DNA of 64,000 nt from Branchiostoma floridae. Lineage: Eukaryota; Chordata; Leptocardii; Amphioxiformes; Branchiostomatidae. Below are positions 33,301 through 40,639 of this stretch, piece after piece. The notes beneath the pieces are model-generated. The model saw only the letters and a program-made list of their open reading frames with translations, was not told where the DNA came from and did not search any database. Made by a program: the position numbers and the translations under genes. Location: the NCBI RefSeq assembly GCF_000003815.2, contig NC_049991.1:4775034-4839033 (forward strand), in the 5' to 3' direction. Numbering within the stretch: position 1 is the stretch's first letter; every line of letters starts with the position of its first letter.

Positions 33301-36300
33301 TTATTTTTATTTCGCCCTCTCGCTCCATATTTTTTATGAAAAAATCCGTGAACCAAGAAATTAAATTGGTGTGGCCTAACAGCCATTCGACTCAATAGTG
33401 ATCTCATGAAGATATCATCTTGGTCTTCAAGATGGCTTATGGAGCTAAATCCCTTAAAGACCGAAGAAATTTTTATTTCCAAAAAATTGAATCCCCCTCA
33501 CCATCCACCTCTCTTCCTCAACAACTGTGTTATTAAGTCCGTTAAATCTCATAAGCACATAGGAACTTTTTTAACAACCACCATGTCTTGGGAAATGCAA
33601 ATTTCCAATGTGATTGCCAAGGCATCTAAACGAGTGTCTGCACTTACCAAATTGAAATTTAGATTACCACGAACAGTACTTGATACTATTTATAAGTCTT
33701 TCATCCGTCCTCTTCTTGAGTATGCCGATATCATATGGCATGGATGCACTTTATGTGATCCCCAACGTTTAGAACGTGTTCAGTACGAGTGTGCACTTTC
33801 AGTCTCAGGGACAGTAAGAGGTTCTTCTTACTCTTCGCTCCTTGCTGAACTTGGTTGGGAAAGACTTTCTGATCGGCGACACGTTCACTCCTTTGTCATG
33901 TTTTACAAGATTGTGAACGGCCATACTCGCCAGTATCTTAAGGACTTGATCCCTCCCGTAGTTTCTGCTTCTACTTCTCATAATCTTCGCAACAAACACA
34001 ACCTACGGGTACCGATTTGCACTACAAGTCGATACCAAAAGTCTTTCATTCCTTATGCAACGCAACATTGGAATGGTCTTGACATTGCTGTTCGTTCACT
34101 TAATTTTTCACTGTACAAAAAACATTTAGTTAAATTAGAACGCCCCTCTATCATTAAACATTTAAGTTACGGTCCTCGATACACCTGCGTCCTCCTTACA
34201 CGCCTTCGCATCGGCACCTGCAGTCTTAACCATAGTTTATTTATCCGCAAGTTAGCTTCTAGTCCAGTCTGTAACTGTGGGTGTCAATGTGAAAGTGTTG
34301 TACATTTTTTGTTATACTGCCCTACATATCAACTATACAGAATTAATTTTTTCGGCAATCTACAGAACCTGCTAGGCAATACTCTTGACTTCAATAGTTT
34401 ATCCGAATCAGCCCGTATCCATCTACTATTAAGGGGTTCACCTTTCCTGTCACATTCTACAAACTGCAGTATCTTACAGTTAACCCAGTTATACATTGTA
34501 CATACGAAACGTTTTGCAACTACCTTGTAACCTGACTCATATGTAAATAGCTGTGAACTGTTTGTTTTGATATTGTCATTTTTGTTCTTGTCAGTTATCT
34601 TATTTTGAGAGGTGATGTGAATATTAGCGTTCTGCTAGAGTGTATCACCTCTCTGTCCTGTTCTGTACATTGATGTTGAATAAATAAAAAAAAAAAAAAA
34701 AATAAAAAAATCGCGCTCTCTGCGCGCCTCCATGGCGACCTTGGCGATCCCACCGCGCTCTCTGCGCGCTTCCATGGCGACCATGGCGATCCCACCGCGC
34801 TCTCTGCGCGCTTCCATGGCGAGCTTCGAGCTCCCATCGCGCTCTCTGCGCGCTTCAATGGCGAGCTTGGAGCTCCCACCGCGCTCTCTGCGCGTTTCCA
34901 TGGCGATCTTGGAGCTAGCTCCCATCGCGCTCTCTGCGCGCTTCTATGGCGACCATTGCGATCCCACCGCGCTGTCTGCGCGCTTCCATGGCGAGCTTTG
35001 AGCTCCCATCGCGCTCTCTGCGCGCTTCCATGGCGACCATGGCGATCCCACCGCGCTCTCTGCGCGCTTCCATGGCGACCTTGGAGCTCCCATCGCGCTC
35101 TCTGCGCGCTTTCATGGCGAGCTTGGTGATCCCACCGCGCTTTTTGCGCGCTATTGTCAGTTTGAGGTCGCAGAGGGAGCGCCTTGAGAGCGCCGCCCTA
35201 TAAAGGAAAGCGGGTATTAGTGATACCAGTCGGAAACACTAGGTCACTTTTACTACACCAGTACCTGTCTTGATGTACAAGATATGCCATGTGTTGTCCC
35301 TTTTATTCTTGTTACAACGTTTATGGTGTCTATTTTTAAAATGTAGCCATGCTGTTTAATTTCTCCTTAACTCACTATTTTTGCAGTCTAAAGAGGGTGT
35401 CATCCATAAAATTTATTTGCTGTCGCCTTAATGGAATACAATTATCTTCGCCAAGGTTATCCATGTAGCTTGATTTGAGAGCTTGAAAGAGAAGTTGTTG
35501 ACCAATGATGATTATTACTTTTTAGATGCAAATCAGGAGGTGAAATAATTGCATATTAAGAAGTTTTATGAATCAAGTTGGACTCTCCAACATATAACAT
35601 ACGTAACTGAGATAGAGGAGGATTTTGATAGACAACAAATATGTGTCACTTGCACAAGTAATGAGAAAATACTATTGTTCCGTAGCGGTAAAAGAAGGGA
35701 ACTTATGGATTGTATCATTAGGAGGCTATTATTACCTTAGATTGGGCATCAGGCCAGATCAGTTCTGAACAGTATAATACATAAAGTATTCACAACAGAG
35801 CTCCATTTGCATAATTCGTGTGAGACAGATATTAGCTAAAACAGATATGTAGCTTGTAACCATATTTATCAAAAAAATCACTGACCATATTGATTGTATC
35901 ATTAGGAGTCGTGCCAGGAATGGAATACATGACTTTAGAAACCAATTGGTTTTATGTTTCTGACAGTAACAGTTTGTGGTTATTGTTGGTCGCCCTGCCT
36001 GTGATCTGTACCCTAGATGGAGAAATATAGGAGAAATAGGACAATATATTAGAAAGCAGGACAATACAGGAGATTAAGGACAGTATATTAGGAAGCAGGA
36101 CAATATAGGGGGAAGCAGAACAATATAGGAAAAATCATGGACATTTCGGTAAACTGAGGAGTATATATGAGAAAGCAATAAAATTTCAACAAGGCATTCT
36201 TCTTCCTTTCGTAAAAACTTTTAATATAGAGCCTCTGAGGTCTCTGTGTTCTCTTCCTTGACTCTGACCTCTCCTCGGCACGTACAATGAAACCGTATGC

Positions 36301-39300
36301 ACTAATGTTATTTACAGCTCACGCTGCTGACCCAAACATTGCATCAGGAAGAGCTGCGTTTCAGTCTAGTGTTGACTCCATGGGATCCCCCGGTCTAGCT
36401 GTCGACGGAAACAGAAGTCCCCAAAGGGCAAGCAGGTTTTGCACAAAAACATCTCAAGAAGACGACCCATATTGGTATGTTGATTTGGGATATTCGGTCA
36501 CTGTCGACCACGTCACCATCGTCAACCGTCAAGACTCTTTGATTGAGAAGATCACGCCCTTCGACCTCCACGTTGGGGACAGCACTGACGTGACTAGGAA
36601 CCCGATGTGCGGCGGGCATCATCGCTTCTGCCTGACAGATACCGAGCATGTTGTCCGCTGCGGCGGGATGAGCGGCAGGTACGTGGGCATCAGACTCCCG
36701 GGGAAGAAGCGAACCCTATCGCTGTGCGAAGTGGAGGTTTATGCAGGTGGGTAAGGCAGATTTAGACAAATATTGTAATGATGAAAGCAATCATTTGGAC
36801 AGCGTAACCGTTGGATTTGTTCCAAGTTTTTCCTCACTATTATATCACAGTCTTCTTAACTGAAGGCCTGAATGCTCATCTAGAGCTATAGCTTTAAATC
36901 CTTTGAACTGATCATAGTTGTACTCAAGCATGTTTTTCATTACCCCTGTGTGTTGTTATTAACGTTGTCCTATTTTATTTTCTTACAGCTACAAATATAG
37001 CTTGGGGAAAACCAACTGTTCAGTCAGACGTCGCATTTAACGGGGTTGCCTCCCGAGCGACTGACGGTTGTAGGGACCCGGACTGGAATAGCGCGTGCTG
37101 CACGTCCACTCCGGCGCAGTCGAACCCTTGGTTGCGAGTAGACCTTGGTACCGAAGTCAGTGTCCGGTGGGTGGTCATCATCAACCGCCAGGACAGGACA
37201 GGAAGGCGACTTAACCGCTTCGAGCTCTACATTGGAAACGAAGAACGCGTAAAACGGAACCAACCCTGCGGCAGTGTTATTTACATCCCCACTAATAAGA
37301 ATAAGATTGCCACCAACTGTAACGGGCAAAGAGGGCGATATGTGGGGATCTTTCTGCCTGGCAACAGCCGTACCTTGTCACTCTGTGAAGTTGAAGTTTA
37401 TGAAGGTGTGTTTGTAAACATTTCTTTTCATCTTTTATGTTTTCTTTAATCATTATGACCCTTTAAAGGTCAAATGAAAGAGAGAGGGAGAGAGGAAGGA
37501 GACAGACAGACAGACATTAACATTCTAATTTTTCAGGTACGGTGACCAGAAAGAGGACCTCTGAAGTGCGTGGTACCGAGGGCCAGGATTGTGGAGAACA
37601 TCAGGTTAGTATGTACAGTAGTGCGGCAGTAACTACATGTAGATAAAGCAGATTTACATCTCACTAGTACTAAGCTTGCTGTTTGGGGCCTGTTAGTAAT
37701 GTTCAATTTATTGTTTGTTTTTTTGCTTGTTTTTGATAATGCTGGTAAGCTCTGTTCTCTACAATTTGTTAAGCATTTCCTATTGCATTCAATTCCATGC
37801 TTGTGCATTGCCATTTCCAAACAATCCCTTGCAATCCAGTGTTTAACATGCACATACAAACGTATTGCTATGTCCAACAGGCAGGAGACACCTGGTTATC
37901 TGATGACGGTGAAGAGAACTGCATCTGTGAGATGAATCAAACAGTGTGCTACGAGGTGATATGTGGAGAGGAGGGACAAGACAAGCCATTCCAGGGAAAA
38001 GGCGGACTGTGGACCTGTCCGGAGCCGGCAGCTGAGGAAGAGGAATCCGGTAAACAAAGTTTAGCTATCGATCTGAAAACTATTGGAAATAGTCAATAGA
38101 TGACTACATCTCAGATGCCTACAAAATGCAGACCTCCGTCACTAACCACCATAGCTGTAGTTAAGCACAGATAATAGTGTAAGTGGAAAAACGAGGTTAG
38201 GATAATAGTAGTTCACAGTTCCTAGAGTGTCAAAGGTGAAGTTTATAAAGGTAGGTTTGTAAACATTTCTTTTCAGTTTTTCTGCTTTCTGCAATCATTG
38301 TGACCATTACTAAGGTTAGTTGAAAGAAAGTGAGGAAGAAACAAACAGACAGACAGACATCAAAATTCTAATTTTTCAGGTACGGTTACCGGAAAGAGGA
38401 CCTCTGAAGTGCGTGGTACCGAGGGCCAGGATTGTGGAGAACATCAGGTTAGTGTGTACAGTAGCGCGGCAGTAACTACATGTAGATAAATCCGATTCAC
38501 ATCACACTAGTACTAAGCTTGCTGTTTGGGGCCTGCTAGTAATGTTCAATTTATTGTTTGTTTATTTGCTTGTTTTTGATAATGCTGGTGAGCTATGTTC
38601 TCTACAAGTTGTTAAGCCTTTTCTATTGCATTCAATTCCATGCTTGTGCATTGCCATTTCCAAACAACCCTTGCAATCCAGTGTTTAACGTGCACATATA
38701 AACGTATTGCTATGTCCAACAGCAAGGAGACACCTGGTTATCTGATGACGGTGAAGAGAACTGCATCTGTGAGATGAATCAAACAGTGTGCTACGAGGTG
38801 ATATGTGGAGAGAGTGGTGAAGACAAGCCATTCCTGGGAAAAGACGGACTGTGGACCTGTCCGGAGCCGGCCGCTGAGGAAGAGGAATCCGGTAAACAAG
38901 GTTTAGCTACGGATCTGAAAACAATAGGAAAATGTTTTAAATTGTTATGATACCTGTTCAAAATATTAAGTACAATCATATTTTTTTTTGATAGATGTGA
39001 AAGTGTGAGTTTCTGTTTAAAACCAAAATGCATGCTTACATTTTCGTCATATTACTGTTTATCATTGAGAGTGTATGAGGTATAATTCCGCGAGGTTATA
39101 TCACTTACACATCAGGGAAATGTAGTATCGCGTGAAGAGCTACCACAGGAAAGTTGGAGCCAAAAGGAGTACATAAGTTTTATTTAAAGCAATGTTAACT
39201 CTGTTGGATCTGGTTGTTACCAATTGATGTTTTATTTTGCAGGCTAAATTCCAAGCTGATAAGAGCCAGCACTGTTCATCACTTGAAGCGCTCAGCAACT

Positions 39301-40630
39301 GATGGAACTTTCCAATGAGAGTCAACCTGGTGTGCCTTACGAGGGTAGTTTAATTAGGATTTCGCCTGCCTCCTTCTGGTTATTGTAGAAGACCTAAATT
39401 TCAAACGTACAGATATCCATAAAATGCCATACACTTATTCTTATTTTGGAACTTCCGAAAGTTTCTATCAGGGTCCCCAATATACGAGGTGCGTAAAATG
39501 TGCTTTTAAAGACTAATTTCACCATGACCAACAGCAATTAAAGTTTTGCACACTTATTACCTAATGATATGCAACAAGTGTCGTTATCTTATATGTCGAA
39601 TACATCAAACAATAACCAGAAGTTATAGGCCAGGAGAATTTTTATTGAAAAGCTTTATACCTATCATTTACTTTTTCCGAATAACTCTCTAGTCCCTTTT
39701 TCCTGCACTATATGGACGCTATTTGCAACAGCTAGTTTTCTGTGACCTACGTCAAATCTACGTTGTCTCAACAGATACTTGCCGTCTTTCATCCCTCCTC
39801 TATCAAGTATCGTAATGGTGATCTTTTTTATCTTCTTAACTTAACTAAAGCTGTTCATTTGGTGCCTTCAGTGTATCTGACACTCAATTTTAAATTTCTT
39901 GCACACTTCTATACCCTTCTGTATCAAGTATCATAATGGTCATCTTTTCTGATCTTCTAAACTAGAGGTGGCTGCTCATTTGGTGCCTTCTGTGTGTCTC
40001 CTACTCCATTTTCGTGCGCACTAATGTACCCTTCTTTATCAAGTATCGTTATTGAAATCTTTTCTGATTTTCTAAACTAGAGGCTGCTCATTTGGTGCCT
40101 TCTGTGTATCTCATACTCCATTTTCTTGCACACTACTGTACCCTCCTTTATTAAGTATCATTATTGTAATCTTTTCTGATCTTCTAAACTAGAGGCTGCT
40201 CATTTGGTGCCTTCTGTGCATCTCATACTCCATTTTCTTGCACACTACTGTACCCTCCTTTATTAAGTATCATAATGGTGATGATTTCTGATCATCTAAA
40301 CTAGACGCTGTTCATTTGATGCCTTCGGTGTATCTCATATTTCATTTTCTTGCACACTACTGTACCTCTACTGCGGGAGTATGGAGATACATTACTTACA
40401 TTATATGTTTTAAAACATATCTTCTAAATTAGTTAGCAGTGTCGACAGCAGTGAGGTTGAAAGTGACGTTTTCAAATAAAAGGAAACGTTCAGTGTTTAG
40501 AGTCGTAAATGTAAGTGTTCGAGGTCTTGGAGAAGAGACATCATCTAGAATAAGAGCGGGTCTAAACATTCGAGTTCAGTTGTGCATTGAAAAAGAAAAC
40601 AAAACCTTTGTCACGATACCAGTAATTTAG
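21325..40630 (+). CDS. Secreted multi-domain lectin (discoidin, sushi, 2x fucolectin, 2x VWC-like)
   Basis: Likely a secreted carbohydrate-recognition protein. Exons: 21325-21385, 21579-21668, 22376-22465, 25140-25306, 27387-27533, 27752-27896, 29425-29604, 36318-36746, 36989-37405, 37537-37604, 37881-38049, 38380-38447, 38723-38891, then a last exon at 40440-40630 or a two-residue ending at 39243-39247. All junctions are GT-AG, phases agree, and both endings give a multiple of three (796 or 734 residues). Order by residue: signal peptide 1-20, linker to 80, F5/8C 81-233, CCP 234-293, fucolectin 294-436 and 437-575, VWC-like 576-654 and 655-733. Module borders are phase 1, the classic layout for domain shuffling. 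The introns carry many transposons, including a 5.25-kb nest between CCP and fucolectin exons. The domains are clear; ligand and role are inferred from the families. Confidence 0.75.
21579..21668 (+). CDS. Lectin exon 2: polar linker
   Basis: Thirty codons, phase 1 at both ends, rich in Lys/Glu with a helical, possibly coiled-coil end (EIKEAELLLKELE). No domain recognised. Confidence 0.65.
22376..22465 (+). CDS. Lectin exon 3: acidic linker
   Basis: Thirty codons, phase 1 at both ends, Asp/Asn-rich, ending in HGKRQS, a possible dibasic processing site just before the discoidin domain. Confidence 0.65.
22610..23250. repeat. Intronic tandem repeat, about 155-165 bp, four units
   Basis: In lectin intron 3. 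Each unit has the text 'CCGAATGACTTGAAATTTGG' or a variant (near 22640, 22805, 22970, 23130), followed by a T-rich stretch ending in 'TTTGG(C/G)'. No coding. Confidence 0.75.
23410..24070. repeat. Intronic tandem repeat, about 120-135 bp, five or six units
   Basis: Units marked by 'GAAGAGTCCATTCTTGCA' variants (about 23417, 23540, 23674, 23792 and 24028) and by 'TTTTGGACT(G/T)GT' text. Lectin intron 3. Frames over it repeat and have no domain. Confidence 0.75.
24145..26180. repeat. Dispersed 50-bp repeat, three copies
   Basis: The text 'GAAATATGCTGTATTTGCTC' followed by 'AAATGTCGGCCTTTCTAGTT' occurs at about 24151, 24833 (diverged) and 26128, on both sides of lectin exon 4. Confidence 0.6.
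25140..25306 (+). CDS. Lectin exon 4: F5/8C domain, part 1
   Basis: Shows the discoidin hallmarks CNYPLGMQSGAIPDSSITAS and the conserved GEWLQ at its end. The first domain cysteine is here. Phase 0 out. Confidence 0.85.
26183..27300 (-). mobile_element. 5'-truncated LINE in lectin intron
   Basis: Reverse-oriented LINE tail between lectin exons 4 and 5. It contains an intact C-terminal ORF2 frame and a 3' UTR ending with GCAATAAAG on the - strand. A 40-bp direct duplication ('GGGCTAATATGCATAATT', near 26304 and 26341) lies in its 3' UTR. Confidence 0.7.
26387..27280 (-). pseudogene. LINE ORF2 C-terminal region with zinc knuckle
   Basis: A 297-codon frame without the RT catalytic boxes. It contains 'GVRGELGTFPF', 'LIKYWHRL', 'LRISSHKLNVETGRY' and a CPFC-x9-HF-x3-C knuckle (LCPFCPNHIEDEFHFIMEC), the C-terminal signature of a non-LTR retrotransposon family seen three more times here. 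The ORF is undamaged, so the insertion is probably fairly young, but truncation makes it inactive. Confidence 0.75.
27387..27533 (+). CDS. Lectin exon 5: F5/8C domain, part 2
   Basis: Starts VDLGQRKSVTATAIQG, the central strands of the discoidin fold, and continues through 'YSLQYSLNDIDWTTYKG'. 49 codons, phase 0 at both ends. Confidence 0.85.
27752..27896 (+). CDS. Lectin exon 6: F5/8C domain, part 3
   Basis: VFPGNNDGATPVRNTL, 'ARFVRFLPL' and the closing 'MRVEIYGC' complete the domain and supply its second cysteine. Phase 1 out. Confidence 0.85.
28261..29227. mobile_element. piggyBac-like non-autonomous element with TTAA sites
   Basis: A 967-bp element whose ends read CCCTCAAACACCCGA and, on the other strand, CCCTCAAGCACCCGA. 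It is flanked on both sides by TTAA (28257-28260 and 29228-29231), the piggyBac target. Subterminal 'GTGGGGTCCATTTGGACCCC'-type inverted text occurs at both ends and near 28445. There is no transposase. Located in lectin intron 6. Confidence 0.75.
29255..29345. repeat. Purine-rich short tandem repeat
   Basis: About 19-bp units of the type 'AGGACAATATACGAGAAAGC', imperfect. Related repeats occur at 36000-36170, just before lectin exon 8. Confidence 0.5.
29425..29604 (+). CDS. Lectin exon 7: sushi/CCP module
   Basis: A single exon, phase 1-1. It has six cysteines, the pattern 'GEKCTYECTTGF' and 'CNDGQWTG..LVC', matching a CCP module with an extra disulfide as in selectins. Confidence 0.8.
30409..30678. 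repeat. 42-bp minisatellite, left part
   Basis: Six full units and a partial one, starting every 42 bp from 30409 (CATGGCGACCTTGGAGCTCC then CATCGCGCTCTCTGCGCGCTTC). Because 42 is a multiple of three, several frames stay open on both strands and give 14-residue repeats. These are not taken as genes. Confidence 0.9.
30765..31754 (+). pseudogene. LINE ORF2 N-terminus: 2A-like motif and endonuclease
   Basis: From ATG 30765. Residues 28-48 form a hydrophobic segment (LTICQQCILIFISLIMIILA) followed at 49-57 by GDIHPNPGP, which resembles the 2A 'stop-carry on' peptide consensus D(V/I)ExNPGP with His in place of Glu. The exonuclease-endonuclease-phosphatase fold follows: 'HINVNSL', 'ISETWLGD', 'HGGGVLIYV', 'VYYRPPG', 'ITGDFNAKHNAWW' and 'ACHHCPI'. 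The frame breaks at about 31742 and resumes in another frame with an in-frame TAA near 31828, so the copy is dead. Confidence 0.85.
31934..33008 (+). pseudogene. LINE ORF2: reverse transcriptase domain
   Basis: The reading text starts at about 31908 after a second frameshift. It contains 'SKACGYDNVDNHFLKLI', 'ANVVPIFKKGNPDDVSNYRP', 'SGFIRGDSTVNQ', 'VYLDFSRAFDKVWH', 'GVPQGSVLGPVLF' and the catalytic FADD box (LFADDSSLLDVV). It is cut after 33008 by a 368-bp MITE, and the frame resumes at 33380. Confidence 0.85.
33009..33376. mobile_element. Harbinger-like MITE inside the LINE RT
   Basis: A 368-bp element with inverted ends of about 35 bp that start GGCCACACCAATTTAATTTC on both strands. It is flanked by TAA at 33006-33008 and 33377-33379. 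Removing the element and one TAA rejoins the interrupted frame with no other change. It is therefore the youngest insertion in the nest. Confidence 0.9.
33380..34530 (+). pseudogene. LINE ORF2 C-terminal part
   Basis: Continues the RT thumb ('SWSSRWLMELNP', 'HIGTFLTTTMSWEMQI') and contains 'FRLPRTVLDTIYKSF', 'LLEYADIIWHGC' and the knuckle 'CNCGCQCESVVHFLLYCP'. It runs to the TAA at 34528-34530 without a further break. An ATG at 33406 is internal and not a real start. Confidence 0.85.
34607..34653 (+). other. 3' UTR stem-loop of the LINE
   Basis: A perfect 10-bp stem with a 27-nt loop about 30 bp before the A-rich tail. In L2/CR1-type elements such stems are the RT recognition site. Confidence 0.7.
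34711..35160. repeat. 42-bp minisatellite, right part
   Basis: About ten more units of the same repeat, continuing after the LINE tail. One unit has a 6-bp insertion (near 34913). Unit types with 'TTGGAGCTCCCATCGC' and 'TTGGCGATCCCACCGC' alternate irregularly on both sides of the LINE. Confidence 0.9.
35220..36000. other. No gene seen
   Basis: AT-rich intron DNA between the Harbinger-like element and the next lectin exon. Open frames are short and show no domain. Confidence 0.5.
36000..36175. repeat. Purine-rich short tandem repeat before lectin exon 8
   Basis: Imperfect units like 'AGGACAATATAGGAGAAAGC' about 19-25 bp long, related to 29255-29345. Confidence 0.6.
36318..36746 (+). CDS. Lectin exon 8: fucolectin (FTP) domain 1
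   Basis: A whole domain in one phase 1-1 exon: 'NIASGRAAFQSS', 'GLAVDGN', 'YWYVDLG', 'VTIVNRQD' and the closing 'GRYVGIRLPGKKRTLSLCEV'. The RxDx4(R/K) sugar-contact pattern is present as RQDSLIEK. The upstream histidine of the usual motif is not at the expected spacing. Confidence 0.85.
36989..37405 (+). CDS. Lectin exon 9: fucolectin (FTP) domain 2
   Basis: A second complete domain, phase 1-1: 'NIAWGKPTVQS', 'ATDG', 'PWLRVDLG', 'VVIINRQDRTGRR' and 'GRYVGIFLPGNSRTLSLCEV'. RxDx4R is present (RQDRTGRR). Again no histidine is seen at the usual upstream distance. Confidence 0.85.
37537..37604 (+). CDS. Lectin exon 10: VWC-like module copy 1, first exon
   Basis: Short exon, phase 1 in and 0 out, with one cysteine in 'TEGQDCGEHQ'. 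Duplicated at 38380-38447. Confidence 0.75.
37881..38049 (+). CDS. Lectin exon 11: VWC-like module copy 1, second exon
   Basis: AGDTWLSDDGEENCICEMNQ and 'TVCYEVICGEE': spacing like the first half of a von Willebrand C module. It ends in an acidic EEEES run. Phase 0 in, 1 out. Confidence 0.75.
38380..38447 (+). CDS. Lectin exon 12: VWC-like module copy 2, first exon
   Basis: Almost identical to 37537-37604, 843 bp downstream, with the same phases. Confidence 0.75.
38723..38891 (+). CDS. Lectin exon 13: VWC-like module copy 2, second exon
   Basis: Near-identical to 37881-38049, with a few conservative changes (for example GESGED for GEEGQD). Ends in phase 1. Confidence 0.75.
39795..40372. repeat. 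About 115-bp tandem repeat, five units
   Basis: Units carry 'CTGCTCATTTGGTGCCTTCTG' and 'TCTTGCACACTACTGTACCC'-type text with 'TATCAAGTATCATAATGGT'. It lies just before the candidate last exon of the lectin. Confidence 0.85.
40440..40630 (+). CDS. Candidate terminal exon of the lectin
   Basis: After the acceptor AGTTAGCAG, a 63-codon frame with a stop fits the phase 1 donor at 38891. The peptide has beta-strand-like alternation ('VRLKVTFSNKR', 'FRVVNVSVRGLG', 'LNIRVQLC') loosely like a netrin-type fold. The rival ending is an acceptor at 39242 giving Gly-stop at once. Transcript data are needed to choose. Confidence 0.4.
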
Positions 40631-40639
40631 TTTTAACTA

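Larger units (their letters stand above)
30679..34710 (+). mobile_element. Near-complete CR1-type LINE inserted in the minisatellite
   Basis: From 30679 to the poly(A)-like tail at 34681-34710. It encodes an apurinic-type endonuclease, RT and a C-terminal knuckle in one original ORF, now with two frameshifts, one stop and a MITE insertion. The 3' UTR has a perfect 10-bp stem GAGAGGTGAT/ATCACCTCTC (34607-34616 with 34644-34653), then TTGAATAAATAAA. Comparing the minisatellite phase on both sides suggests about 4 bp of target (CCCA) was lost and no duplication made. Clade assignment (CR1-like) rests on the endonuclease, tail form and lack of target duplication. Confidence 0.85.
29965..35216. 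mobile_element. Harbinger-like element, swollen by minisatellite and LINE
   Basis: The left end GGCCCCTTTTCCACTTGACGG and the right end (other strand, TACCCGCTTTCC..GGCGGCGCTCTC) are inverted. Flanks are TTA at 29962-29964 and 35217-35219. The relative at 43714-43957 is only 244 bp. Here the interior carries a 42-bp minisatellite and a LINE. Without the LINE the element would be about 1.2 kb. It has no transposase. It sits in the intron between the CCP and first fucolectin exons. Confidence 0.75.
37389..38900 (+). repeat. Tandem exon duplication, 842-845 bp
   Basis: The segment from the last bases of exon 9 (37389) to just past exon 11 is repeated at about 38233-38900. Both exons, both introns and even a 20-bp relic of the exon 9 end ('GTGAAGTTTATAAAGGTA') are copied. 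The intron sequences are still very similar, so the event looks recent. Confidence 0.85.

Noticed and set aside
33240-33482. 80-codon - strand frame
   Set aside because: It spans the MITE end and the LINE coding strand in reverse, so it is chance.
36287-36754. ATG at 36287 as a gene start for the first fucolectin domain
   Set aside because: The frame before 36318 is intronic and a good TTTACAG acceptor fits the phase 1 donor at 29604.
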